Notes under the pieces: generated by a model | Database searches by the model: none | What the model was told of the DNA's origin: nothing | Seen by the model: only the letters and a program-made list of their open reading frames with translations | Made by a program: the position numbers and the translations under genes | Shown here: positions 35,515 through 44,180 of the stretch, one piece after another | Layout: the number at the start of each line of letters is the position of its first letter | How positions within the stretch are numbered: the stretch's first letter is position 1 | Origin: Virgibacillus sp. 7505 | Lineage (GTDB): Bacteria; Bacillota; Bacilli; Bacillales; Amphibacillaceae | Assembly (NCBI RefSeq): GCF_002272135.1 | Contig: NZ_NPBF01000033.1 | Coordinates: forward strand, 1-64,000 | DNA: 64,000 nt | Reading direction: 5' to 3'

Positions 35515-35537
35515 AATCGATTTAGTTTTGTTATTAT

Positions 35538-35565
35538 ATTATAACTGCTTTCTGCGCATTTGCAA
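35538..35565 (-). promoter_or_regulatory. Promoter of the ribU leader
   Basis: TTGCAA (35560-35565) and perfect TATAAT (35538-35543) with a 16-bp spacer on the minus strand, just downstream of the M42 peptidase gene. Confidence 0.7.
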
Positions 35566-35574
35566 CCCCTATGC

Positions 35575-36633
35575 TCACAGATCCAATGGATTCAAGCTTT
35601 CTTCACCTGTCAGGTTTGTCAGGAATTTTACCAATAGATCGATCTCCTGCTGGATGACCTGCAAACTTACTGTTTCTACCGGGGAGTGCATATATCGAAG
35701 CGGCAAGGATACGAGCGCAGTCGACACGCCTTTACCTGAATAGCGCATCTTATCTGCGTCCGTTCCGGTGGTGCGGGGCGTCAATTCGTATTGCAGCGGA
35801 ATATCCAGTTCCTTCGCTGCTTGCTCCAGCAAAAGATTTGCTTTACGGTTGATAGGTGCCCCCTTCGCCAGCACAGGACCCCCGTCCAAGCTGACATCCA
35901 CTGCCTTCCGCTTATTGACACCTGGATGGTCGGTCGCAAATGTAACGTCACAGGCAATCGCTAAATCCGGCTGGATACCAGCTGCTGCGAAGTACGCCCC
36001 TCCCATATTCGTTTCTTCATTCACTGTGCTGACTGCATATACGCCAATATTGACGTTCTCTTGCTTAAGCCGGCGGACAACTTCTCCAACGATGAATGAA
36101 CCTGTACGGTTATCCAAACCTCGCCCAGTAACATAACGTTCCATCAGCACTGATGGCTGCCGCTGGTACACGATCAAGTCACCTACTTGCACGTATTGCT
36201 CCATTTCCTGTTTAGACTTAGCTCCGCAATCAATATACAGATCTGGCAGTTCAAAGTCTCCCTTCACGCCTCCGAGATGCATCGCATTTACACCTACGAC
36301 ACCTGGAATCGTCTTGTTATAGCCTATGACCTGTACGGTCATACCAAGTGCAGCTTTTGCATTGAAGCGTCCCACTTCATCAATCTGCAGGAAACCGTTC
36401 TGGTCGATCCCCGTTACGACCATCGCAATTTCATCACAATGACCAGCAAGCAGCACTTTGAATTCTGCATCTGGATTCACAACTGCAATGGCATTACCTG
36501 ACACATCTGTACGCATCTCATCTGCGTATGGAGCATATTCCTTCATCCACTTCTTCTGTATATCCATTTCATAGCTGGACGGAGATGCCGTCCGCAGCAG
36601 CTCCATTAAAAATCCCTGATTCTCTAGTTGCAT
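35575..36633 (-). CDS. ytoP: M42 family metallopeptidase (YtoP-like aminopeptidase)
   Basis: A 352-residue co-catalytic metalloaminopeptidase of the M42 (glutamyl/deblocking aminopeptidase, FrvX) family. Metal-binding features are LLAGHCDEIAM, GRGLDNRTGSF and STVNEETNMGGA, with ACDVTFATDHPG and the terminal PLRYMHSPVE providing further ligands. It probably trims peptides in the cytosol as a large oligomer. The ATG follows an AAAAAGGCGGATAG site. It is divergent from a thioredoxin-family gene, as in B. subtilis ytoP/ytpP. Confidence 0.88.
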   Translation of the reverse strand: MQLENQGFLMELLRTASPSSYEMDIQKKWMKEYAPYADEMRTDVSGNAIAVVNPDAEFKVLLAGHCDEIAMVVTGIDQNGFLQIDEVGRFNAKAALGMTVQVIGYNKTIPGVVGVNAMHLGGVKGDFELPDLYIDCGAKSKQEMEQYVQVGDLIVYQRQPSVLMERYVTGRGLDNRTGSFIVGEVVRRLKQENVNIGVYAVSTVNEETNMGGAYFAAAGIQPDLAIACDVTFATDHPGVNKRKAVDVSLDGGPVLAKGAPINRKANLLLEQAAKELDIPLQYELTPRTTGTDADKMRYSGKGVSTALVSLPLRYMHSPVETVSLQVIQQEIDLLVKFLTNLTGEESLNPLDL

Positions 36634-36744
36634 ATCTATCCGCCTTTTTTATGTAGTCTTCTATCACTGTAGCATATTCAGAGGCTTATTTGTTTAGTTT
36701 ATCCTATCGCTCGGGTAAACTAAACATCAGAAAGGATGAGGCAC

Positions 36745-37302
36745 ATGACGACATTAAACGAATGGTTTGAAAAAGGTATTAATATCGATGCGTATTTGGA
36801 CTCCATGCAAACACATAAAGAAAATACGATGCATATCTACGATCACTACGAGCTTCCAGCTGACACAGAGTTTTTCAACACACTCCGCTCCCAAAAACTG
36901 CGAGCTATCGTACTGACAGAAGACTGGTGCGGGGATGCCATGCTGAATTTGCCGATTTTCTATCATATCGCACAAGCCGGAGCAATCGATGTTCGCATCC
37001 TTCGCCGTGATGAGAACTTGGAATTGATGGATCAATACCTGACTAATGGTAAAAGCCGTTCCATTCCAATCATCATCTTTATCAACCAAAATGGAGATGA
37101 AGTTGCGAAATGGGGTCCGCGAGCTCCAGAACTGCAAGTTTATATTGATGAATCCTTCAGCAGTCTGCCGGATAAGGATGCACCTGAATATGAGGAAAAA
37201 CGCAGCCAAATGCTCACTTTTATCACAAAATCATATCGTGACAATACAGACTTCTGGAAGCGAGTCTATGCAAGCTTGAAAAGAGGCCTTGAAGAAGCAT
37301 AA
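36745..37302 (+). CDS. Thioredoxin-family protein with a single active-site Cys
   Basis: A 185-residue protein with a thioredoxin-like core: AIVLTEDWCGDAMLNLPIF places one Cys where CxxC would begin but the second Cys is Met, and the cis-Pro region reads SRSIPIIIFINQNGD. Without a CxxC it is unlikely to be a dithiol oxidoreductase; thiol-disulfide sensing or bacilliredoxin-like chemistry are possible. The ATG at 36745 follows AGAAAGGATGAGGCAC; an ATG three codons earlier is also possible. It is monocistronic with its own terminator. Confidence 0.78.
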   Translation: MTTLNEWFEKGINIDAYLDSMQTHKENTMHIYDHYELPADTEFFNTLRSQKLRAIVLTEDWCGDAMLNLPIFYHIAQAGAIDVRILRRDENLELMDQYLTNGKSRSIPIIIFINQNGDEVAKWGPRAPELQVYIDESFSSLPDKDAPEYEEKRSQMLTFITKSYRDNTDFWKRVYASLKRGLEEA

Positions 37303-37328
37303 AAACATCCATCTCGGATGTTTTTTTG
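37301..37328 (+). terminator. Terminator of the thioredoxin-like gene
   Basis: AAAACATCC-ATCTC-GGATGTTTTTTT. Confidence 0.88.
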
Positions 37329-37383
37329 CTTCTTATTAAATTACTGCAGGGGTACAGTTGCTATTCAATATAAGTATCCCATA

Positions 37384-38184
37384 TTAAACAAATCGGTTCT
37401 CCATTTCAGCTAATAGCTTACTGTTAGGTCCATATTCAAACAGCTCATAATATAAGCCTAGTTTGGATAGCTGCTCTGCCCGCCGTAAAATCTTTTCCTT
37501 ATCATCAGCTTCATACGCGCACAGTACTTGCTGCAAGAAAACCTTGCTTATCTCACTGATTCCAGCAAAATCGATAGCTGGATCACCGACATGCATATCA
37601 CTGAAATCAATGATACCGACTCGGCAGGACGATTCCTCCCACAATATATGCGCTGATCGTAAATCTCCATGCACAACAGCGGTACAAACTGGTTCTAATT
37701 CCGCAAACAATCTTTCTGTGTAATTAATGACAAAAGCAGGCAAACTCGGATAAAAGCTGCTTATTCCTTCTTGAAGCCGATCATAATAAGATTTGTCTCG
37801 TTCCGGTAACCTGTACATGGAAGCGTCCAGTTGATGGAGTTTCGAGAGAAAGGCACCCAGCTGACTCGCTGCCCCCTCAAGAACTATATCTGACATGTTT
37901 GCAGATATAGGATGTCCCGGTATGTATGGATAAAGTACAGCTTCGCTTCCCTTCGGAGTCGTTAAGATAGTGAATGCTGGCAGTGCAATGTTTGTTTTAA
38001 CTTGTAAATCTTTGAGCAGCTTCTTCTCTTCCTGATTGACTGTCTCACTCTTCTTCGGCACTCGTAATACCCAGCTGTTATTCAGTACATATACGTCATG
38101 ATCCCAGCCCATATCAATAGTTTCTACATGCCAGATTGCTTCCTGTAAGTAGCTTTCCAGCCATCCTGCCATCATTTTATCCAA
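37384..38184 (-). CDS. Aminoglycoside/macrolide phosphotransferase-like kinase
   Basis: A protein of about 266 residues with the APH kinase-like fold. A beta-strand lobe has DHDVYVLNNSWVLRVPKK (nucleotide Lys), and the catalytic loop is VVHGDLRSAHILWEE with the metal Asp in IIDFSDMHVGDPAIDFAG. Relatives include antibiotic phosphotransferases and many small-molecule kinases; resistance should not be assumed from sequence alone. The start is uncertain: TTG 38184 lies at good distance from AGGAGGGGG, whereas ATG 38175 is 9 bp farther. The promoter region overlaps the divergent K+ channel gene. Confidence 0.78.
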   Translation of the reverse strand: MDKMMAGWLESYLQEAIWHVETIDMGWDHDVYVLNNSWVLRVPKKSETVNQEEKKLLKDLQVKTNIALPAFTILTTPKGSEAVLYPYIPGHPISANMSDIVLEGAASQLGAFLSKLHQLDASMYRLPERDKSYYDRLQEGISSFYPSLPAFVINYTERLFAELEPVCTAVVHGDLRSAHILWEESSCRVGIIDFSDMHVGDPAIDFAGISEISKVFLQQVLCAYEADDKEKILRRAEQLSKLGLYYELFEYGPNSKLLAEMENRFV

Positions 38185-38254
38185 ATCTTCCCCCTCCTGT
38201 CCGTTTAAACAATGTGAATAAACATATACTAACAAAAAAATGAGGAGGGATAGT

Positions 38255-39256
38255 ATGGTCACGCAGTTTCTGCGACGTTTCTATTTCCGCCTTCCCATAT
38301 TTGTCCGTCTTTTCTCCACTATACTTATCGTGATGGTGATATTCGGAATATGCATGCGCCACATAGAACCGGAGCAGTTTCCCACCTATTTTGATGGTGT
38401 CTGGTGGGCATTCGTCACCGCATCCACAGTCGGCTATGGGGATTTGATCCCTGAAACATTTTCCGGCAAGATTCTTGCGATTGTCCTTATCCTCTCAGGA
38501 GCGGGTCTTGTCACTTTTTATTTGGCCACTATTGCTGCTGGAACTGTAAAGTATACCCAGGATCTTTCGAAAGGACTAACCGAATTCAAAGGAAGCAATC
38601 ATATAATCATTATCGGCTGGAATGAGCGGGCTAGGGCCCTGCTTGAAAAGCTGACCGAAAAACATCCTGAACAATCTGTCGTCTTGATTGATCAGTCATT
38701 GACTATGCTCCCCTACCGGGAACACCCTTTGCACTTCATCCGCGGCGACGCTTCTGAAGATAAGACTCTTCAAAAAGCGAATATCCAGCATGCCAAGACC
38801 GCTATCATCACCGCCAACGCTGGCAAAAACGAAAAACAAATTGATTACATGACGATTCTGACGACGATTGCGTTGCGGGGCAACAATCCAAAGCTTCACA
38901 TCGTAGCTGAAGTTCTGACATTTAGTCAAAAGGAAAATCTGCGACGTGCAGGAGCAGATGTCGTCATTCGATCTAACGACTTTGTGAGTACATTGTTTTT
39001 CCACGAAGTGTATCATAAAGAAAAGAAAAGTCATTTGGAACTTCTTTTGCATTTTCTGCGAGAACAGGAAATCAGAATCATCTCCCTGCCCAATGAATTA
39101 GCGGGTAAAAGCTACTTTGAAGCTAGTCGTTATTTTGCCCGCAAGGAAAAAACGGTAATCGGCTATATGCGAGGAGAAAGTATGGATATGAACCCAGACT
39201 TCCAGGAACCGATGCATCAGGAGGACTGCATCATCACCTTACAGCATATTGAATAA
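38255..39256 (+). CDS. yugO: Potassium channel with TrkA-N domain (YugO-like)
   Basis: A 333-residue protein. Two TM helices flank the pore sequence TASTVGYGDLIPE with the K+ selectivity filter. Residues from about 105 form an RCK/TrkA-N NAD-binding domain (IIIIGWNERARALLEKL, VVLIDQS, FIRGDASEDKTL). B. subtilis YugO is the K+ channel implicated in biofilm electrical signalling. The ATG follows ATGAGGAGGGATAGT. The small upstream partner gene mstX found in B. subtilis is not visible. The gene order yugO-pgi is kept. Confidence 0.88.
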   Translation: MVTQFLRRFYFRLPIFVRLFSTILIVMVIFGICMRHIEPEQFPTYFDGVWWAFVTASTVGYGDLIPETFSGKILAIVLILSGAGLVTFYLATIAAGTVKYTQDLSKGLTEFKGSNHIIIIGWNERARALLEKLTEKHPEQSVVLIDQSLTMLPYREHPLHFIRGDASEDKTLQKANIQHAKTAIITANAGKNEKQIDYMTILTTIALRGNNPKLHIVAEVLTFSQKENLRRAGADVVIRSNDFVSTLFFHEVYHKEKKSHLELLLHFLREQEIRIISLPNELAGKSYFEASRYFARKEKTVIGYMRGESMDMNPDFQEPMHQEDCIITLQHIE

Positions 39257-39295
39257 AAAATCCCTTCAGCCATTAAGGCAAGAAGGGATTTTTTA
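39256..39295. terminator. Bidirectional terminator yugO / pgi
   Basis: AAAAATCCCTTC / GAAGGGATTTTTT with a 14-base loop between converging genes. Confidence 0.88.
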
Positions 39296-40642
39296 TTATA
39301 ATCTTTTTTCTAATTTTGCTTTTTCTTCTTCATAGCCAGGTTTGCCAAGCAGCGCAAACATGTTCTTCTTATAGGCTTCCACTCCTGGCTGATCGAACGG
39401 ATTCACACCAAGCAAGTAGCCGCTGATTGCACAAGCTTTCTCGAAGAAGTATACAAGATACCCGAAACTGAAGGAATCGAGTGCTGGAACTTCTACGACT
39501 AAGTTTGGTACGTCACCATCTGTATGAGCAAGCAATGTACCCTGGAAGGCTTTATGGTTCACTTGATCGACTGTTTGACCTGCAAGGTAGTTCAGTCCAT
39601 CTAGGTCTTCCTCTTCCGCTTCTATCGTCACATCAGAGACCGGCTGTTTCACATGTACGACTGTTTCGAACAAGTCACGACGGCCTTCCTGTACGTATTG
39701 ACCGAGGGAATGTAAATCGGTAGAGAAGTTAGCAGATGCCGGGAACAACCCTTTCAAATCCTTCCCTTCACTCTCTCCGAACAATTGCTTCCACCATTCA
39801 TTGAAGTACTGCAATGACGGTTCATAGTTCACAAGCAGTTCGATATTCTTGCCTTTGTTATACAGGACATTACGAATAGCTGCGTACTGATAAGCCGGGT
39901 TCTCCTTCAAATCGGATACAGAAAGTTCTTCCTGCGCCTTTTGTGCGCCTGACATGATGCTGTCGATATCGACACCAGCTGCCGCAATTGGCAATAGTCC
40001 AACGGCTGTCAGGACAGAGAAACGGCCGCCAACATCATCAGGTATGACGAACGACTCGTAGCCTTCTTTGCTGGCAAGTGTTTTCAGAGCACCTCTTGCC
40101 TTATCCGTTGTGGCATAAATACGTTTGCGTGCTTCATCCACTCCGTATTTTTCTTCCAGGTACTTCTTAAAGACACGGAAGGCAATTGCTGGTTCCGTCG
40201 TCGTACCGCTCTTGGAAATGACATTCACGCTGACATCTTTGCCCTTGATTGCATCAAGCAGCTGATTCAAATAAGGGGCGCTGATGCTATTGCCGACAAA
40301 GAATACTTGCGGCGCTTTGCGGTCTTCTTTGGAAAGTACGTTGAAAAAGCTGTGCGTCAGTGCCTCGATCGCCGCACGGGCGCCAAGATAAGAACCGCCG
40401 ATTCCGACAACGAGCAGGACATCCGAATCTGATTGGATCTTGGCTGCCGCCTGCTTGATACGTGCGAATTCCTCCTTGTCATAATCCGTCGGCAAATCAA
40501 GCCAGCCAAGGAAATCATTGCCGGCACCTGTTTTATTATGTAATTGGTCATGCGCAGCCTGTACGAGCGGTGCAAGGTAATCAAGCTCCTGCTCCCCGAT
40601 ATATGGCATCGCTTTCTTATAATCGAATCCGATGTGTGTCAT
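39296..40642 (-). CDS. pgi: Glucose-6-phosphate isomerase
   Basis: A 448-residue bacterial-type phosphoglucose isomerase interconverting glucose 6-phosphate and fructose 6-phosphate. Signature parts are [35 protein letters not shown] and [14 protein letters not shown], with [13 protein letters not shown] later. The ATG before [11 protein letters not shown] lies after AAGGAGGATGAAT; the longer open frame upstream is unlikely. The enzyme is complete. Confidence 0.96.
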   Translation of the reverse strand: MTHIGFDYKKAMPYIGEQELDYLAPLVQAAHDQLHNKTGAGNDFLGWLDLPTDYDKEEFARIKQAAAKIQSDSDVLLVVGIGGSYLGARAAIEALTHSFFNVLSKEDRKAPQVFFVGNSISAPYLNQLLDAIKGKDVSVNVISKSGTTTEPAIAFRVFKKYLEEKYGVDEARKRIYATTDKARGALKTLASKEGYESFVIPDDVGGRFSVLTAVGLLPIAAAGVDIDSIMSGAQKAQEELSVSDLKENPAYQYAAIRNVLYNKGKNIELLVNYEPSLQYFNEWWKQLFGESEGKDLKGLFPASANFSTDLHSLGQYVQEGRRDLFETVVHVKQPVSDVTIEAEEEDLDGLNYLAGQTVDQVNHKAFQGTLLAHTDGDVPNLVVEVPALDSFSFGYLVYFFEKACAISGYLLGVNPFDQPGVEAYKKNMFALLGKPGYEEEKAKLEKRL

Positions 40643-40786
40643 ATTCATCCTCCTTGAACTGCTTACTACTGCAACTTTACCGAAACTGGACAAGTAAAGC
40701 AAGAATTGTTGCAGGAATATAATCAGCCAACAAAGGCATGCTAAGAAAGATTTATCATCCCGCTTCATGAAATGGAGGTTATGCAG

Positions 40787-41020
40787 TTGAATATGGTACA
40801 GCGTATCGCTCTTGTTCTTGTCATAATCGGTGCGATTAACTGGGGACTAGTCGGTTTATTCAACTACGACTTGGTTGCAGGTATCTTTGGTAACGGCAGT
40901 CAAGCTGCTGCTTTTCCACGGATCATTTACAGTCTTGTCGGCTTGGCTGGTCTTGTGTCGATTTCCGCTCTGTTCCTTGAGCGCAAAGAAGTGGAAGAAG
41001 CGTCAACTACCAAGGCATAA
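40787..41020 (+). CDS. yuzA: DUF378 small membrane protein (YuzA-like)
   Basis: A 77-residue protein with two TM helices. The signature [24 protein letters not shown] is that of DUF378, of unknown function. The best start is TTG 40787, placed seven bases after GGAGGT; ATGs at 40772, 40781 and 40793 are in frame but badly spaced. It is divergent from pgi and convergent with the S1-domain gene. Confidence 0.85.
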   Translation: MNMVQRIALVLVIIGAINWGLVGLFNYDLVAGIFGNGSQAAAFPRIIYSLVGLAGLVSISALFLERKEVEEASTTKA

Positions 41021-41032
41021 ACGGATAAATCA

Positions 41033-41063
41033 AAAAAGACCCCCTTCAATGGGGGTCTTTCTA
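41033..41063. terminator. Bidirectional terminator yuzA / GSP13
   Basis: AAAGACCCCC-TTCAAT-GGGGGTCTTT between converging genes. Confidence 0.92.
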
Positions 41064-41064
41064 A

Positions 41065-41436
41065 TTATTTGCGGTTGCCTTCAGTTTGTTTGATCCAGTC
41101 TTGAAGTTTATCCTTCAACGTATTGAATCCTGCTGGAGCATCCTCAGAAACAGCTTGCTTCTGGCTGCTAGCTTGCTGCTGTTTTGCAGGTGCTTCTTCA
41201 GTAGCACGGATAGAAAGGGAATATTTACCGCTTTCTTCGTTGATATCAAGGATTTTAACTTTAACTTCATCGCCCACGGATAGGTGCTCATTGATGTCTT
41301 TTACGAAACCGTGAGTCACCTCGGAAATGTGAACCAAACCTTGAACCTGCTCATCCAATGCAACAAACGCACCGTAAGGCTGGATTCCTGTTACTTTACC
41401 TGTCAATACTTGTCCTGTTTCGAACTTCTCTGCCAT
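41065..41436 (-). CDS. yugI: S1 domain RNA-binding protein, general stress protein 13 (YugI)
   Basis: A 123-residue protein with one S1/OB-fold domain at residues about 5-75: VLTGKVTGIQPYGAFVALDEQVQGLVHISEV and a following VGDEVKVKILDI. A charged, Gln-rich tail follows. B. subtilis GSP13 is a heat- and cold-induced RNA-binding protein that associates with ribosomes. The start before AEKFETG was chosen because CAGGAGTTGTTTAGT precedes it. A sigma-A-type promoter is at 41481-41509. Confidence 0.88.
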   Translation of the reverse strand: MAEKFETGQVLTGKVTGIQPYGAFVALDEQVQGLVHISEVTHGFVKDINEHLSVGDEVKVKILDINEESGKYSLSIRATEEAPAKQQQASSQKQAVSEDAPAGFNTLKDKLQDWIKQTEGNRK

Positions 41437-41480
41437 ACTAAACAACTCCTGATTTTTTCTACTTTTATACGCAATAAATA

Positions 41481-41509
41481 ATTCTATCACAGTAAGTTGG
41501 TTTCGGCAA
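41481..41509 (-). promoter_or_regulatory. Promoter of the GSP13 gene
   Basis: TTGCCG (41504-41509) and TAGAAT (41481-41486) with a 17-bp spacer on the minus strand. Confidence 0.55.
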
Positions 41510-41539
41510 AAATTTATCTAAGTATGATTTTTTTATCGG

Positions 41540-41643
41540 AACAGGTTTGCAAAGGAGCAATTTGGGCAATACATAGTACTGTAAGACTTTCTCGTATTCC
41601 CCCTGTAGGCAAAGCGATCCGTATCGCTTTGCTATTTTTTTTT
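41540..41643 (+). ncRNA. Candidate small RNA or leader with orphan terminator
   Basis: An excellent plus-strand terminator (GCAAAGCGAT-CCGT-ATCGCTTTGC, then TA and T10, 41609-41643) has no plus-strand gene upstream of it for more than 500 bp. A weak TTGCAA-N17-TACATA promoter lies at about 41550-41578, giving a transcript of roughly 60-70 nt with an unpaired CCCCC run (41599-41603), a type seen in anti-Shine-Dalgarno small RNAs. Alternatively it is an attenuator in the leader of the hydrolase gene that starts at 41703. Confidence 0.45.
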
Positions 41644-41702
41644 GCATATAAAGTATGAAATGACCGAGACTAGAATTAATTGCAGGCAAAGGGGCAGCTA
41701 GA

Positions 41703-42515
41703 ATGTCTTACTCGAACCATACCTTCCATTACAAAAAAATAGCTATCGATTACCGTATTTACCCTTCTCACAATACCGACTCATTACGTACAATCCTTCT
41801 TCTTCACGGTTTCCTTGCCTCAGGAAGCTGCTTTCATCGCATGATACCCGACCTGCGTCAACGTTACCAGGTAATAACATTGGATTTCCCTCCCTTCGGA
41901 AATAGTGAAAAATCATCTGATATAGCTTTTTCCTATGAAGACTATACCGACCTTGCGGCATCTCTTCTTGATCACTTGCAAATAAAGTATCTGGATATTG
42001 GCGGTCACTCAATGGGCGGTCAAATTGCTATGCGTCTCGCTTATTGCTACCCAGAACGTATTAATAAGCTATTTCTATTTGCACCATCAAGCTATATGCT
42101 GCCAACGGACACTTTTTCAAGCATGATTGCTTCTGCCAGCATCTTCCCTGCGATTATGCAATTCGTATTCGAAGCTACGAGCGTCGTTGGTTTCCTCCGC
42201 CACCTTGTTGCAGATCCTGAAAAGGTCACCCTTCGGATGGTGATTGCATACAGCATTCCCTTTATGGACAAGGAACTTTTTCCAAGTCTGGCTCATTTTA
42301 TCCGATCACGAGGCGGCGATTTGCCGAATGACAGCCTGCAGCAAATAAAAGCAAAAACAATCATTTTCTGGGGAAAAGAAGACCCATTACTGCCTCCTTC
42401 CATTGGCTATCGGTTGCTTGCAGAGCTGCCCCATGCCACGCTCCATATCCTGCCTGATGCCGGTCATCTCTTACCCGAAGAAACACCGGAGACGATTGTT
42501 TCGTATATAGAATGA
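41703..42515 (+). CDS. yugF: Alpha/beta hydrolase (YugF-like)
   Basis: A 270-residue alpha/beta hydrolase. LLHGFLASGSCFHRM gives the oxyanion-hole region, GGHSMGGQIAM the nucleophile Ser, IIFWGKEDPLLPP the Asp and PDAGHLLPEE the His. The substrate is unknown. The position close to patB-kapB matches B. subtilis yugF. The ATG follows AAAGGGGCAGCTAGA. An intrinsic terminator 60 bp upstream may control or precede it. Confidence 0.85.
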   Translation: MSYSNHTFHYKKIAIDYRIYPSHNTDSLRTILLLHGFLASGSCFHRMIPDLRQRYQVITLDFPPFGNSEKSSDIAFSYEDYTDLAASLLDHLQIKYLDIGGHSMGGQIAMRLAYCYPERINKLFLFAPSSYMLPTDTFSSMIASASIFPAIMQFVFEATSVVGFLRHLVADPEKVTLRMVIAYSIPFMDKELFPSLAHFIRSRGGDLPNDSLQQIKAKTIIFWGKEDPLLPPSIGYRLLAELPHATLHILPDAGHLLPEETPETIVSYIE

Positions 42516-42584
42516 TCAAGCCTTTCGCTTTTCGAAGCATTTCTTTATATAATGGGAAAAGAAATGATGGAAGGAGTACGGACT

Positions 42585-43763
42585 ATGCATAATTTCGAAA
42601 TAGTACATGACCGCAGAAAGACGCGGTCCGTGAAATGGGACAATCTCAAAGCATTATATGGAGGAGAAGATGTTCTGCCGATGTGGGTCGCAGATATGGA
42701 TTTCCAGGCGCCTCAAGCCGTGATAGATGCCTTGAAGAGCAGAGCTGAACACGGCATCTATGGTTACACAATCACAGATGCGAGTATTTCCAAGACCGTA
42801 TCCAATTGGGTTGAAAAACGTCATGGCTGGCGCATTAAGCCAAGCTGGCTTCTATACAGTCCGGGCGTCGTGACGAGTTTGCATATGGCCATCCAGACAT
42901 TTACCGAATCTGGTGAACAAGTTGTGATTCAAACACCTGTCTATGCTCCTTTTTACAGTGTGGTTACAGCTCATGATCGTGAAATCGTCGAAAACCCTCT
43001 CCTTGAAGAGAATGGTACATATCAAATGGATTTCGGACACTTGGAGACATGTTTCCGAGAAGGAGCAAAGGCGATGATTCTTTGCAACCCGCATAATCCA
43101 GTTGGACGTGTCTGGACGAAAGAAGAACTGGAGCGCTTAGCAAAGCTGTGCGAAACCTATGATGTTTTGCTCCTGTCAGATGAGATCCATGCTGATTTGA
43201 TTCATGAAGGATATCAGCATATACCCATTGCTTCCTTGTCTAAGGACATGTGCAAACGGACGATCACATTCCTTTCTCCGTCAAAAACATTCAACTTAGC
43301 AGGATTGCAGGTATCTTACAGCATCGTTGAGCAGGAAGATATGCGGCAGCAGCTGCAGGAGACGTTCTCGAAGCAAGGCTTCCATATGCTGAATGCGATG
43401 GCAGTTGCCGCAATGGAAGCTGCTTATACTGACGGTGAGGAATGGCTGGAAGGACTGCTGGACATACTGGCCGTCAATCGAAAGCTGACGGAAGAAGCAT
43501 TGGCAGATAGTTCCTTGATCCAAATTGCACCTCTGGAAGGCACCTATTTGATGTGGCTGGATTGCCGCCAGATGCAGCTGGAACAAAATGAATTGATGGA
43601 CTTCTTTGCCAAGAAAGCGAAGCTCGGTTTCAATGATGGCATTCAGTTCGGAGAAGCGGGTGCTGGATTTGTTCGGATGAACATTGCCTGTCCGCCTGAA
43701 ACGATGCGCGATGCCCTGCAGCGGCTGACAAACAGCCTTAAGGAATTCGAGGCTGCAAAATGA
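42585..43763 (+). CDS. patB: PLP-dependent C-S lyase PatB (cystathionine beta-lyase, MalY family)
   Basis: A 392-residue fold-type I aminotransferase-like enzyme. Conserved features are PMWVADMDFQAP near the start, ILCNPHNPVGRVW, LLSDEIHADL and the PLP lysine in SPSKTFNLAGLQ. B. subtilis PatB cleaves cystathionine and other S-substituted cysteines, releasing thiols. The ATG lies behind GGAAGGAGTACGGACT; an upstream in-frame ATG is weaker. Its stop overlaps the kapB start by 4 bp. Confidence 0.91.
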   Translation: MHNFEIVHDRRKTRSVKWDNLKALYGGEDVLPMWVADMDFQAPQAVIDALKSRAEHGIYGYTITDASISKTVSNWVEKRHGWRIKPSWLLYSPGVVTSLHMAIQTFTESGEQVVIQTPVYAPFYSVVTAHDREIVENPLLEENGTYQMDFGHLETCFREGAKAMILCNPHNPVGRVWTKEELERLAKLCETYDVLLLSDEIHADLIHEGYQHIPIASLSKDMCKRTITFLSPSKTFNLAGLQVSYSIVEQEDMRQQLQETFSKQGFHMLNAMAVAAMEAAYTDGEEWLEGLLDILAVNRKLTEEALADSSLIQIAPLEGTYLMWLDCRQMQLEQNELMDFFAKKAKLGFNDGIQFGEAGAGFVRMNIACPPETMRDALQRLTNSLKEFEAAK

Positions 43764-44140
43764 CTATGGAAATCGGCAGCGTCGTAAAAGCACGCTACAA
43801 AACTGGTTCCTATGTCGGAAAAATCAAAGAGGAACGCGGCAAGTTCTATTTGGTGGAGATACTGGCCGTTCTCAAGCATCCGCAACAAGGTGATCTGCAC
43901 CATCCAAAGGAAACAGAAGATGTTTTCTTCCATGAACGCCGCGCACTGTCTCAGCATGAAAAAGCGAATATACCGAAAACAGCTGTATCAGAATTTGCAG
44001 ACGAAGTACCTGAGTACTCCGCTTCCCTACGTACTGCACTTCAGCAGCTTAGAAACGATTTGAAGGAACAATCCGCCTCGCGCTATCAAGAACTCGCGCT
44101 TGCAAACGTTGATACGCTGGAAAAGGATTACTTCAAATAA
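43760..44140 (+). CDS. kapB: Kinase-associated protein B (KapB)
   Basis: A 126-residue protein with the KapB start IGSVVKARYKTGSYVGKI, which forms an SH3-like barrel, and a helical C-terminal half. In B. subtilis KapB supports the KinB branch of the sporulation phosphorelay. Despite the family name no lipobox is present here. It overlaps patB by 4 bp and ends in a terminator. Confidence 0.88.
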   Translation: MTMEIGSVVKARYKTGSYVGKIKEERGKFYLVEILAVLKHPQQGDLHHPKETEDVFFHERRALSQHEKANIPKTAVSEFADEVPEYSASLRTALQQLRNDLKEQSASRYQELALANVDTLEKDYFK

Positions 44141-44142
44141 AC

Positions 44143-44176
44143 AAAAAAGGCAGGAGCTTAGCTTCTGCCTTTTTTC
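44143..44176. terminator. Bidirectional terminator kapB / khtU
   Basis: AAAAAAGGCAG-GAGC / GCTT-CTGCCTTTTTT between converging genes. Confidence 0.92.
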
Positions 44177-44180
44177 AGTC

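Noticed and set aside
37384-38184. An antibiotic resistance gene
   Set aside because: The APH kinase fold is shared by many metabolic kinases. There is no mobile-element context and no diagnostic resistance-enzyme motif that I can recognise.
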